The notes below the pieces were generated by a model, which saw only the letters and a program-made list of their open reading frames with translations, searched no databases and had not been told where the DNA came from. The position numbers were made by a program, and so were the translations under genes. A DNA stretch of 34,533 nt from Gemmatimonadaceae bacterium (GTDB lineage Bacteria > Gemmatimonadota > Gemmatimonadetes > Gemmatimonadales > Gemmatimonadaceae). This document shows, in pieces, positions 8,547 through 16,271 of this stretch; within the stretch, counting starts at the first letter, position 1, and each line of letters opens with the position of its first letter. Where the stretch lies: NCBI GenBank assembly GCA_013816855.1, contig JACDDT010000022.1:1-34533 (forward strand), given 5' to 3'.

Positions 8547-8549
8547 TCT

Positions 8550-9113
8550 ATGATCGTGACCCATCAATCTGCTCCCGACGTAGAAAGCATCCGCGGTCGT
8601 CTTCTGAAAGTCCTTCGCCTCGCGCAGCAGGGCGTCGGTGGCGAGCGCGAGAACGCGGAGGTTCTGCTCGAGAAACTTCTCCGCAAGCACTCAATGACGA
8701 TGGCCGACCTCGAGGGTGCGCCGGAGGAGGCGCTGCGCCGAGTGTGGATGGCGGCGGGGGATCTCGATGAGCGAAGCGTTCTATCGCAGTTGATTGCGAA
8801 GCTGTTTGGAACAGGGCGCAAGCTCTGGCGCGCCGGGCAGGAATGCAATGTCGGAATTGACGTTACTTCAGCAGAAGGCGCTGCCCTCGTGATCGCGTGG
8901 GAGGTTTACCGCGCAGCGTTTGCGGAGGCGAGACACGCGCTGGTAATGGGATTCTGCTTCAAGCACGGGTTGTACGCCGCGGAAGGAACCAATCCGGAGC
9001 TGGACGATGAGGCGCGGGCGCGGGCGGCGCGTGCGCTCGCGCTGGCGGATGCGCTGCCCGCAGTAGACGCGCCCGGCCGTCGCATCAGCGCGGGTGACGA
9101 CGAAAAGTCGTGA
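8550..9113 (+). CDS. DUF2786-like protein
   Basis: 187 residues from the ATG at 8550; an in-frame GTG at 8472 lies before the terminator hairpin and is less likely. Residues about 12-55 (ESIRGRLLKVLRLA, then AEVLLEKLLRKHSM) match the pattern of DUF2786: a helix with K-L-LA followed by EA-LL-K---LM-KH. The domain is found in phage-related and DNA-associated proteins of unknown biochemical role. The remainder is mostly helical, with an Ala/Arg-rich stretch near 155-170 and no membrane segment or signal peptide. It is followed 45 bases later by an SRAP gene on the same strand, which may hint at a shared link to DNA damage, but this is only a neighbourhood argument. Confidence 0.6.
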   Translation: MIVTHQSAPDVESIRGRLLKVLRLAQQGVGGERENAEVLLEKLLRKHSMTMADLEGAPEEALRRVWMAAGDLDERSVLSQLIAKLFGTGRKLWRAGQECNVGIDVTSAEGAALVIAWEVYRAAFAEARHALVMGFCFKHGLYAAEGTNPELDDEARARAARALALADALPAVDAPGRRISAGDDEKS

Positions 9114-9158
9114 CCAGGATGCTAGCCGTCGGGACCGGAGCCATTTAGCCTTTCTTGT

Positions 9159-9869
9159 ATGTGCGGACGAGCGACCGTTACCAATCCCGAAGGGATCGAA
9201 GAAAAAGTCTACGGCTTCAGCACCCGGTTCGTTCCGACGGAGTGGAGGCCGAGGTACAATCTCAACCCGCGCGAGGACATTCCTGTTGTCCACGTGGATG
9301 ATTCGGGTGAGCGCTCGCTCAGATTGATGCACTGGAACTTCGTGCCGGGGCACCTGGCTTCGCGTGAGCAGGTGATGTCATTCGATTCACAATACTCGAC
9401 CTTCAATGCGAAGATCGAGCGCGCGGCGATCGCTCCCACTTTTCGAAGTGCGTGGCGAAAGCAGCGCTGCCTGGTCGTCGTGGACGGAATATTCGAGTGG
9501 GTGGGAGCGAAGGGCGTTAAAACACCGCATCTCGTCCGCCGCCGGGACCGTGCAACGTTCGCAATGGCCGGATTGTGGAGTGTTTGGCGCGGCCACGACG
9601 GCGAGGAGCTGTGGTCGTGCGCTATCATGGTCGGACCGTCGGCGGAATGGTATCTGCCTTTTCATCACAGAATGGCCGCGATCCTTCCGCCCGCCAGCTA
9701 CGACGCGTGGCTCGATCCGGCGCTCACCGACGCCGCGGCAGTGGAAGAGACGCTGAAGGCCGCTCCATATTCACACAGCGAGCATCTCGAATCGGTCATC
9801 GTTTCGAAAAGAATCAACAATCCGCGGTACGACGCTCCTGATTGTTTGGTTCCCGATGCCGCCGCTTGA
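9159..9869 (+). CDS. SRAP domain protein (YedK/HMCES type)
   Basis: 236 residues. It starts MCGR, so Cys2 becomes N-terminal after Met removal and is the residue that forms a thiazolidine cross-link with abasic sites in single-stranded DNA in YedK and human HMCES. The other conserved positions are present: N83 in FNAKIE, E113 in IFEW and H170 in HHRM, matching the catalytic Asn, Glu and His of the family. Length is typical. It is cytoplasmic, protects abasic sites and has self-peptidase activity. The start is fixed by the essential MCGR. There is no good Shine-Dalgarno (GGAG is about 19 bases upstream). No LexA-type operator is recognisable upstream. Confidence 0.93.
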   Translation: MCGRATVTNPEGIEEKVYGFSTRFVPTEWRPRYNLNPREDIPVVHVDDSGERSLRLMHWNFVPGHLASREQVMSFDSQYSTFNAKIERAAIAPTFRSAWRKQRCLVVVDGIFEWVGAKGVKTPHLVRRRDRATFAMAGLWSVWRGHDGEELWSCAIMVGPSAEWYLPFHHRMAAILPPASYDAWLDPALTDAAAVEETLKAAPYSHSEHLESVIVSKRINNPRYDAPDCLVPDAAA

Positions 9870-9954
9870 GATTCTCGCAAGAGCTTCGCTTAGGCGCCGC
9901 GTAAAAGTCGCAATTCCGTTCTAATTCCGTCTAATTAGATAGCGCGCACTCACC

Positions 9955-9960
9955 TATATT
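9955..9960 (+). promoter_or_regulatory. Possible -10 element of the first LamG-like gene
   Basis: TATATT lies 31 bases before the ATG. The paralogue at 15381 has TATATT at 15343-15348, at nearly the same distance (32 bases), and the M13 gene has TATTAT at 13196-13201 (30 bases). No matching -35 box is evident. Confidence 0.3.
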
Positions 9961-9991
9961 GTCTTCGCTCTCAACGCCATTTGGAGAAACG

Positions 9992-10705
9992 ATGCATATC
10001 AGACTGAATCGCATCACGACCGCTCTTTCGGCGGTGACGCTTATCGCGTGTTCGGCCGGTGACAAAAGCAATACGGATACGACAACCACGACATCGACCA
10101 CGCCGGCGGCGATGACGACGGTTCCCGATAGCGACGCCGCGGCAATCGGCGGCACGGGCGCGCCGAAGGGATTTCTCGCGCGCACGGACGGACCGACGCA
10201 GAAGCTGAGTGACATCAAGTACTCCACGGCCGGCAGTGGCTGGGAAGTGACGACGGGCCCCGCGCACATTCTCTGGGATCCGAAGAACGTGGCGTCCGGC
10301 GATTACACGGTGTCCGCGACATTCGATCAGCTCGGTAAGCCGATGCATCCGGAATCCTTCGGCCTCTTCATTGGCGGAAGCGATCTCTCCGGCCCGAACC
10401 AGAGTTATCTCTACTTTCTCGTTCGCGGGTCAGGTGAAGTGTTTGCACAGACGAGAAAGGGAACGGTGCTCACCGGTCGCCTCGCGTGGCAAAAGAGCTA
10501 CGCTGCACCGGTAGCGGACTCCAGCGGGAAAGCGACCTATACGATAACGATGCGCGTAGCCGGGGATTCCGTCCGTTTTCTCGTGAACGGTCACCAGGCA
10601 GCGGTTCTGCCGAAAAAGGACATTGTCACGGACGGCATTTATGGCGTGCGCATCAATCACAATCTTCACGTCCAGGTCTCGCCGATCAAAGTTACGAAAC
10701 CGTAA
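9992..10705 (+). CDS. LamG/DUF1080-like exported lipoprotein
   Basis: 237 residues. The ATG at 9992 follows GGAGA (9983-9987) and opens a lipoprotein signal with lipobox TLIAC (Cys20); an upstream in-frame start at 9959 would spoil it. A Thr/Ser/Asp-rich linker (about 21-50) precedes a single beta-jelly-roll domain (about 55-237) with FGLFIGGSD, YLYFLVRGSGE, VRFLVNGH and GVRINHNL. This pattern is typical of DUF1080/LamG concanavalin-like folds, which often bind or act on sugars. A close paralogue lies at 15381-16103 and shares most of the domain (by eye roughly 60% identical). It is followed by a hairpin and then by an amidohydrolase gene. No catalytic residues can be assigned. Confidence 0.75.
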   Translation: MHIRLNRITTALSAVTLIACSAGDKSNTDTTTTTSTTPAAMTTVPDSDAAAIGGTGAPKGFLARTDGPTQKLSDIKYSTAGSGWEVTTGPAHILWDPKNVASGDYTVSATFDQLGKPMHPESFGLFIGGSDLSGPNQSYLYFLVRGSGEVFAQTRKGTVLTGRLAWQKSYAAPVADSSGKATYTITMRVAGDSVRFLVNGHQAAVLPKKDIVTDGIYGVRINHNLHVQVSPIKVTKP

Positions 10706-10729
10706 TCGCCGCATCATACGCCAATTCCA

Positions 10730-10759
10730 GGAAGAGGGCTCCGCACGGAGCCCTCTTCC
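10730..10759 (+). terminator. Hairpin after LamG-like gene, copy 1 (terminator-like)
   Basis: A 13-bp perfect stem GGAAGAGGGCTCC/GGAGCCCTCTTCC has a 4-base loop (GCAC). It is followed by GCTAATGG, not a T run, so it may attenuate or stabilise the mRNA rather than terminate strongly. The same element, differing in one loop base, lies at 16128-16157. Confidence 0.6.
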
Positions 10760-10777
10760 GCTAATGGTCGGTCTGAC

Positions 10778-12289
10778 ATGAACGCTTCGTCGATGTCGCG
10801 AATTGCTTTTGGCTTCACTCTTCTAGCAGCGGTGACGGCCGCGGCACAAACGCCGCCGGTGAGCGGGATGCGAGTCAACCGCCTCGTCATCCGAAACGCG
10901 ATGGTGGTCAGTGGGAATGGCACGCCTGCCTCCGGGCCTTACGACATCGTTATCGAGAATCACCGCATCGCGCAAATGCTGCCGCTCGACCCCGTCTCAT
11001 TGCGCAACAACGCGAATAGGCCCGTGGGAGATGCGGAGATTGACGCGACCGGGAAGTATGTTTTGCCGGGAATTATCAACGCGCACGCCCACCTTCAGGA
11101 TGAGCGCGGCGGAATTCCGCAGCCATACGAGTACGAGCTCAAGCTCTGGCTGTCGTGCGGGATCACCACCGTCCGCGAGGTGGGAGCAGACGACACGCGA
11201 AAAGTTCTCGCCATGCGCGAGCGCAGCCGCCTCGGCGAAGTTGCGGCCCCGCGCATTTACGTCTACGCTCGGCTCACAAGTCCTCCAGCACCGTCGTCAG
11301 CGGCTGAGGCACGCCAGCGTGTTCGCGATCTCAAAGCGATGGGCGTGGATGGAATCAAGATCATCGACGTGGATCGCGAAGTACTCGAGGGCGCCGAGGC
11401 TGAAGCGCACAAGGTCAATCTTCGTATTGCGCACCATGTCGGAGTTCAAGATGCAAATGCGTGGGATGATATCCGCCTCGGCACAACCAGTATCGAGCAT
11501 TGGTACGGCATTCCCGACGCCGCATTCCTCGACGGCGTGCAGCATTTCCCGTCGAGCTACAACTATAAGAATGAGGTTGACCGGTTCCGCTACGCCGGAC
11601 GCATCTGGCGCGAGGCCGACTCCGCAATCTTATCTAAGGTTTTAGATGGCATGGTTGCGGCGCATGTCGCGTGGGTGCCGACGCTGGACATCTACGAAGC
11701 GAGCCGAGATCTGCAGCGCGCGCAGACCCAGCCCTGGTTCAAGGATTACCTCCACCCCGCGCTTGAGGAATATTTCCGTCCCAACCCCGCCAATCACGGC
11801 TCGTACTTTATCGGCTGGACATCGACTGACGAAGCATTCTGGAAAGAGAATTACCGCATCTGGATGGCGGCACTTCGCGAGTTCGAGCGCAAAGGCGGAT
11901 TGATTGGCATAGGTGACGACGCCGGTTTCATCTATCAGATGTACGGATTCGGGACGATCCGCGAAATGGAGCTGCAGCAGGAAGCGGGATTCAGCACGAT
12001 CAAAGTCATTCAGCATGCGACGCAGAACAACGCGAGAATCCTCGGAGTCGACGCCGGGCTCGGTAGAGTGAAGCGCGGTTATCTCGCCGATCTCGTCGTG
12101 GTGAACGGAAACCCACTTGAAAATCTCAAAGTGTTATATCCGACAGGCGTGGATCAAATTGTGGGCGGGGCAGTCGTCCACGGCGGCGGAATCGAGTGGA
12201 CGATCAAGGACGGAATTCCGTACCACGTTCCCGAGCTTATTAAGGACGTGAAGGCAATAGTCGCAAACGCGCGCACGGGGCGCAGATGA
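10778..12289 (+). CDS. Secreted amidohydrolase (metal-dependent hydrolase)
   Basis: 503 residues. A signal peptide (MNASSM then a hydrophobic run, ending near AAAQ24) predicts export. The TIM-barrel amidohydrolase domain has HAH at 103-105 (first metal pair) and a likely carboxylated K194 in GIKIIDV. H219/H220 and H241 (SIEHWYG) also lie in the metal site, and the catalytic Asp is D380/D381 in GIGDDAG. The C-terminal GYLADLVVVNGNPLENL is the usual strand returning to the composite beta domain. The family is the imidazolonepropionase/prolidase-like group, whose secreted members hydrolyse cyclic amides or Xaa-Pro dipeptides; the substrate here is not predictable. Its stop overlaps an ATG that begins a truncated DUF4126 copy. 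The hairpin at 10730 lies between it and the LamG-like gene. Confidence 0.88.
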   Translation: MNASSMSRIAFGFTLLAAVTAAAQTPPVSGMRVNRLVIRNAMVVSGNGTPASGPYDIVIENHRIAQMLPLDPVSLRNNANRPVGDAEIDATGKYVLPGIINAHAHLQDERGGIPQPYEYELKLWLSCGITTVREVGADDTRKVLAMRERSRLGEVAAPRIYVYARLTSPPAPSSAAEARQRVRDLKAMGVDGIKIIDVDREVLEGAEAEAHKVNLRIAHHVGVQDANAWDDIRLGTTSIEHWYGIPDAAFLDGVQHFPSSYNYKNEVDRFRYAGRIWREADSAILSKVLDGMVAAHVAWVPTLDIYEASRDLQRAQTQPWFKDYLHPALEEYFRPNPANHGSYFIGWTSTDEAFWKENYRIWMAALREFERKGGLIGIGDDAGFIYQMYGFGTIREMELQQEAGFSTIKVIQHATQNNARILGVDAGLGRVKRGYLADLVVVNGNPLENLKVLYPTGVDQIVGGAVVHGGGIEWTIKDGIPYHVPELIKDVKAIVANARTGRR

Positions 12290-12339
12290 GCTCGGGCACC
12301 GCTCTCGCGGAAGCACTCGGTGTCGAGCCGCCCCGTTAA
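12286..12339 (+). pseudogene. Truncated 5' end of a DUF4126 gene
   Basis: An ATG overlapping the amidohydrolase stop (ATGA) begins MSSGTALAEALGVEPPR and stops. The first 13 codons match the start of the intact DUF4126 gene at 16268; the 37 bases 12287-12323 are identical to 16269-16305. Sequence identity ends abruptly there and the convergent phosphodiesterase gene begins. This is best explained as one breakpoint of a duplication or deletion. Confidence 0.8.
12287..12323 (+). repeat. 37-bp exact direct repeat, copy 1
   Basis: Identical to 16269-16305. Here it follows the amidohydrolase stop; in copy 2 it is the beginning of the DUF4126 gene. Confidence 0.95.
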
Positions 12340-13064
12340 CGTGCGGCGAGAATCGCCGGCACGTCGTCGGTGATGATTCCGCTTACGCCGAGCCGCCACA
12401 TCCCGCGCGCCTCATCAGGGTCGTTCACCGTCCAGATGTGAACCGGCTTGCCCGCCGAGCGCATCGTTCTGGCGAGATACCCGACGGGTAACGGCAATCC
12501 GTGGTACGTCGGCGGGATTGAGAGCGCGCTGACATTCAGGGGCACGGCACCTCGCGCTCCGGATAGAGATCTTGCAAGGAGTCCGATCATTCCGTTCCGA
12601 CCGGGCCCGTGGGCAATCCGCGATCCGTGAAAAATGGCGAGCGCCGTCGAGCTGTACGAATCCACGAGACACCGATCTTCGGCCCGATATTTCTCAATTA
12701 GTCTGCGCGTCCCGGCAGCGGCGAGCGAAGCCTTGATTTCGATGAGGAGGGGGGTGGCCGGAAAACTCCGGAGAACTTCATCGAGCGTCGGGATGCGGGC
12801 GGCGTTGGATCCCGCGCTTAGCGATTTCAGCTCGCGGAGGGTCTTCCGTTCGACGCTGCCCTTTCCGTCGGTCGTGCGATCGACTGTCGGATCGTGAATC
12901 ACCACCACCTCACCATCTTCAGAAATGCGAACGTCAAATTCCAACGCGTCGGCACCGTCGGCGATGCCGAGGCGCATTGCTTCGAGGGTGTTCTCGGGCG
13001 CCCGCGCTCGGCCGCCCCGGTGCGCGATGACCGGCTTCCGGTCGGGATTGAGGAGAACGTTCAC
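12336..13064 (-). CDS. Glycerophosphodiester phosphodiesterase
   Basis: 242 residues. GDPD TIM-barrel motifs are complete: H15-R16 in IAHRGG, E24 (APENT), E42 and D44 in LEFDV, H57 in VIHDPT, E109 and K111 in LIEIKAS, and the late IWTVND. The enzyme hydrolyses glycerophosphodiesters to glycerol-3-phosphate and an alcohol. With no signal peptide it resembles cytoplasmic UgpQ-type enzymes. The start is a GTG at 13064, just before HRGG as usual in the family; no clear Shine-Dalgarno is seen. The gene converges on the amidohydrolase, and its stop overlaps the truncated DUF4126 fragment, so it sits right at the duplication breakpoint. Confidence 0.92.
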   Translation of the reverse strand: MNVLLNPDRKPVIAHRGGRARAPENTLEAMRLGIADGADALEFDVRISEDGEVVVIHDPTVDRTTDGKGSVERKTLRELKSLSAGSNAARIPTLDEVLRSFPATPLLIEIKASLAAAGTRRLIEKYRAEDRCLVDSYSSTALAIFHGSRIAHGPGRNGMIGLLARSLSGARGAVPLNVSALSIPPTYHGLPLPVGYLARTMRSAGKPVHIWTVNDPDEARGMWRLGVSGIITDDVPAILAAR

Positions 13065-13116
13065 CGGGATATCATGGGATGCGAGGGCATTGATAACCTA
13101 AATGTGGGGCGGCTAC

Positions 13117-13141
13117 TGTCGCGCCTAGAGCTAGGCGTGCG
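13117..13141. other. Small palindrome in a divergent intergenic region
   Basis: CGCCTA-GAGC-TAGGCG forms a 6-bp stem with weak flanking pairing, between the phosphodiesterase and M13 peptidase starts. It could be an operator; there is no T run. No further evidence. Confidence 0.3.
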
Positions 13142-13231
13142 AGTCTCTCGCGTCAAGACACTATAGGCTTCCGAGCAACCCCGAGAGACGGCCGCTATTA
13201 TTGAGTTTCAGGCATCCACTCTCCCCCGACA

Positions 13232-15310
13232 ATGCGCCCTCCTTCGGTCATCTGCCGCGCTTCATTCTTTCTTCTCGTACTCGTGAGCCGGGCTGCGCCT
13301 GCACAGCGCGCCGAAGTGAATCCGGCTTACATGGACACGAAATACCCCGCGTGCACCGACTTTTATTCATACGCTAACGGTACGTGGCAGCAGAATGTGG
13401 TGATCTCACCGCGCCAGAGATCGGTCGGTGCCAGTCAGGAGTCGAGTGACCGCGCCGGGATTGTGTTAAACGACATTCTCAAGAATGCCGCCGCCAGCTA
13501 TCGATCCACGCGCGATGTCGCGACCAGGAAGCTGGGAACTTTCTATACGAGCTGCATGGACTCCGCCCGCGCCGATCGCGATGGAATCGCGCCGATACGC
13601 CCGCAGCTCGACCTCATCGATAGAGTCGCGACACCGAAGGATCTGTCGCGCGCACTCGGCAAACTCCACCTGCTCTGGGTCGACGCCGGCTTCGGAACGA
13701 TCACGAGCTTCGCCTCGGGCCAGGGAAGAGTATGGGCGTACGCCGACATGAAGAATGCCGCAAGGAATATTCTTTGGATTTCGCAGGGAGGGATGGGGCT
13801 GCCGGAGCCGGGCTATTACACACGCCGGGATTCCGCGTCAGCCGCGCTGAGAATTGCCTACCGCGATCACATCGCGAGAACGCTGAACATCGGCGGGAGC
13901 TCGACGGCGGACGCCGAGCGGGATGCCGCTGACATTATCGATATCGAGACGAAGCTCGCCGAGGCCTCACTCAAGCCGGTAGAGCAGTTCGAGCCGGCGA
14001 TGATCTACCAGCCAACTACCGTCGGTGCACTGGCGAAGCTCGCCCCGGCGATCGACTGGCCGGTTTATTTCCGGGAGATCGGGATCGCCGGTGAGATGAA
14101 ACCCGGCACGACGATTAGCGCCTCGCCCGGAAAGTTTTTTCGCGCGCTGAGCGATCAGATCTCCGAGCGCCCAATACCGACCTGGCGTGCATATTTGCGC
14201 TGGCAACTGCTCCGCGCAACGTCCGCCTATCTGGGCGCCACTGCGTCTTCGGAGGATTTCAAGCTGGTGACTCTTCTCACCGGCACGACGCAGCCGCCTT
14301 CGCGCGCCGGATGGTGTACGTCGCAGGCAGACGCGCTGATGGGGATGGCGATCGGTGAGATCTATGTGAAAAAGGCATTCCCCGCCGCCGCGAAGAAGAG
14401 AGTCGAGGAGCTGGTGGCCAACGTTCGCGCCGTACTGCGACAGCGCGTCGAGCAAAACGATTGGATGACACCGGCGACGAAGACGGAAGCGCTCAGAAAA
14501 GTAGACGTTGTCCGTGTCGAAGTCGGCTATCCGGCTAGCTGGGTGAGCTACGCAACAGTACCGCTCTCCACTTCACGCGCGTTCGTCGACAACGTGCTCT
14601 CCATCCGCACATTTCTCGACCGGCGCCATCTCTCAAAACTCAGAATTCCGGTAGATCGCGGGGAGTGGGAGATGTCACCGGCGACCGTGAACGCCTATGA
14701 GAACCCGCAGTTCAACGCGCTCTTCTTCCCGGCGGCGATTCTTCAGGCTCCGCGGTTCAGCCTCGATGCCGATGATGCCGTGAACTACGGCGCTCTCGGC
14801 CGCGTAATCGGTCACGAGCTCACTCACTTCTTCGACGACCAAGGGCGACAGTTCGACGCCCGCGGGAACCTACGCGACTGGTGGACGGCGGAAGACGCGC
14901 GCCGCTATCAGGAGCGCGCTGACGTCGTGCGGCGTCAGTACGACGCCTACGTAGCGATCGATACATTGCACGTGAATGGACGCCTGACGCTCAATGAAAA
15001 CATCGCCGACATCGGTGGGCTCACGATCGCCTACAACGCGTTCCAGCGTGCGATGGCGGGGAAGCCACTCGCCGCCGACGCCAATGGATCCACGCCGAAT
15101 CAGGAATTCTTTCTCGGCATGGCGCAGTCGATCCGGTTCAAGACGCGTCCGCAGGAAGTCAGGCGCCGCGTATTCGTGGACGGACATGCGCCGCCGTACT
15201 GGCGGACGAACGGGCCGGTGTCGGCTCTGTCTGAGTTCGCCGCCGCGTTCTCCTGCCACGCCGGCGATCCGATGGTGGGCAGGGAGGCGCTGAAGGGCCG
15301 GCTCTGGTGA
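13232..15310 (+). CDS. M13 family zinc metallopeptidase (PepO/neprilysin-like), secreted
   Basis: 692 residues. A signal peptide (about 1-25, ending AAPAQ) is followed by the long helical N-terminal lobe beginning CTDFYSYANGTW, the standard M13 opening. The catalytic lobe has VNAYENPQFNALFFPAAIL (about 486-504) and the zinc motif HELTH at 528-532. NENIAD at 588-593 supplies the third zinc ligand, E589. The protein ends in RLW, close to the usual C-terminus. Length is typical of family members (about 670-700). It should be an active oligopeptide-cleaving zinc peptidase acting in the periplasm or outside the cell. There is no clear Shine-Dalgarno at 13232, but the signal peptide fixes the start. 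A short hairpin ACGGC/GCCGT (15330-15343) before TATATTTT might act as a weak terminator. Confidence 0.93.
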   Translation: MRPPSVICRASFFLLVLVSRAAPAQRAEVNPAYMDTKYPACTDFYSYANGTWQQNVVISPRQRSVGASQESSDRAGIVLNDILKNAAASYRSTRDVATRKLGTFYTSCMDSARADRDGIAPIRPQLDLIDRVATPKDLSRALGKLHLLWVDAGFGTITSFASGQGRVWAYADMKNAARNILWISQGGMGLPEPGYYTRRDSASAALRIAYRDHIARTLNIGGSSTADAERDAADIIDIETKLAEASLKPVEQFEPAMIYQPTTVGALAKLAPAIDWPVYFREIGIAGEMKPGTTISASPGKFFRALSDQISERPIPTWRAYLRWQLLRATSAYLGATASSEDFKLVTLLTGTTQPPSRAGWCTSQADALMGMAIGEIYVKKAFPAAAKKRVEELVANVRAVLRQRVEQNDWMTPATKTEALRKVDVVRVEVGYPASWVSYATVPLSTSRAFVDNVLSIRTFLDRRHLSKLRIPVDRGEWEMSPATVNAYENPQFNALFFPAAILQAPRFSLDADDAVNYGALGRVIGHELTHFFDDQGRQFDARGNLRDWWTAEDARRYQERADVVRRQYDAYVAIDTLHVNGRLTLNENIADIGGLTIAYNAFQRAMAGKPLAADANGSTPNQEFFLGMAQSIRFKTRPQEVRRRVFVDGHAPPYWRTNGPVSALSEFAAAFSCHAGDPMVGREALKGRLW

Positions 15311-15342
15311 CGACGCTTGATGAAGTAGGACGGCCGAGGCCG

Positions 15343-15348
15343 TATATT
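15343..15348 (+). promoter_or_regulatory. Possible -10 element of the second LamG-like gene
   Basis: TATATT lies 32 bases before the ATG at 15381, mirroring the spacing at the paralogous gene (9955-9960). Confidence 0.3.
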
Positions 15349-15380
15349 TTCACCATTCACAACTGCGAATCGGAGGAATG

Positions 15381-16103
15381 ATGCGTTTACGTTTGGTTCA
15401 GCTCTCGGCCTTCCTGCTCGGCGTGGTTCTCGTTGTAGGGACCGCCGACGCTCAGTCGAAGAGCAAGAAGAAGAAGGCCAGCAAGCCCGCCGCGGCGATG
15501 GTGCACAAGAATATGGACGCCGACGTTCCGGCTATCGGCGGCACCGGAGTTCCAGTCGGATACCAGGGGCGCACTGACCGCCCCACCCAGATGCTGAATA
15601 CTGCGAAGTACGCAACGGTCGGAACAGGCTGGGACATCACCACCGGCCCGGGTCACATTCTGTGGAATCCGAAGGACACGGCCAGCGGGAACTATACGGT
15701 GAGTACCACCATCGATCAGCTCGCATCGCCGGCGCACCCCGAGTCATACGGCCTGTTCATCGGCGGGTCCGACCTCGCTGGTCCGAACCAGACCTACCTC
15801 TATTTCTTAGTCCGCGGCACGGGCGAGATTTTCGCGCAGACCCGTGAGGGCGATAAGCTCACCGGACGCGTTGCCTGGCAGAAGGGTTACGGGGTCCCCG
15901 TCGCTCCAGTCGCGGACATCGCCGGGAAAGCGAGCTACAAGCTCGCGCTGCAGGTCACGGCCGATTCGGTCAGATTTTTCGTGAACGGGCACCAGACAGC
16001 CGCGCTGCCTCGAGGGGATCTCCCCGTGCGCGGCCATTATGGCCTCCGCATCAATCACAACCTTCGCGTCCACGCAACGCCGGTCACTCTCACCCGGCGG
16101 TAA
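15381..16103 (+). CDS. LamG/DUF1080-like exported protein (paralogue)
   Basis: 240 residues. GGAGG (15372-15376) precedes two adjacent ATGs; the second (15381) has the better spacing. Unlike its paralogue at 9992, which has a lipobox, this protein has a type I signal peptide ending near ADAQ. A Lys/Ser-rich segment (KSKKKKASK) follows. The jelly-roll domain (about 52-240) shares AIGGTG, TTGPxHILW, YGLFIGGSDL, YLYFLVRGTGE, FFVNGH and LRINHNL with the paralogue, with a 3-residue insertion near VPVAPVAD. The change of signal type suggests a soluble rather than lipid-anchored product. Sugar binding or hydrolysis is plausible from the fold only. A hairpin almost identical to that behind the paralogue follows. 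Confidence 0.75.
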   Translation: MRLRLVQLSAFLLGVVLVVGTADAQSKSKKKKASKPAAAMVHKNMDADVPAIGGTGVPVGYQGRTDRPTQMLNTAKYATVGTGWDITTGPGHILWNPKDTASGNYTVSTTIDQLASPAHPESYGLFIGGSDLAGPNQTYLYFLVRGTGEIFAQTREGDKLTGRVAWQKGYGVPVAPVADIAGKASYKLALQVTADSVRFFVNGHQTAALPRGDLPVRGHYGLRINHNLRVHATPVTLTRR

Positions 16104-16127
16104 CTTTCGGCGCGGGAAAATTTCTCA

Positions 16128-16157
16128 GGAAGAGGGCTCCTCACGGAGCCCTCTTCC
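16128..16157 (+). terminator. Hairpin after LamG-like gene, copy 2 (terminator-like)
   Basis: A 13-bp perfect stem with loop TCAC, identical to 10730-10759 except for the first loop base. The identity continues into GCTAATGG. There is no T run after it. Confidence 0.6.
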
Positions 16158-16175
16158 GCTAATGGGCAGGTGACG

Positions 16176-16271
16176 ATGACGCGTCGTTTCGTTTCGACAT
16201 CGCTTTCGAGTTTATTGCTCGCGTCGTTCACGCCAGCGCTGGCGGCGCAGCGTGTCTGGGTGCTGAGGTGA
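16176..16271 (+). pseudogene. Orphan signal-peptide ORF, remnant of a secreted-protein gene
   Basis: An ATG with AGGTG a few bases upstream encodes 31 residues. These are a complete-looking signal peptide (MTRRF, then a hydrophobic Ser/Leu/Ala run, FTPALAAQ) followed by only RVWVLR and a TGA. The stop overlaps the GTG start of the DUF4126 gene exactly as the amidohydrolase stop overlaps the truncated DUF4126 copy at 12286. It occupies the position of the amidohydrolase in copy 1, so it is probably what is left after an internal deletion of a secreted enzyme gene. Similarity of the signal peptide itself to that of the amidohydrolase is weak. Confidence 0.6.

Noticed and set aside
8472-8549. 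GTG at 8472 as start of the DUF2786-like gene
   Set aside because: The intervening stretch holds a terminator-like hairpin with a T run and the added residues do not resemble the family.
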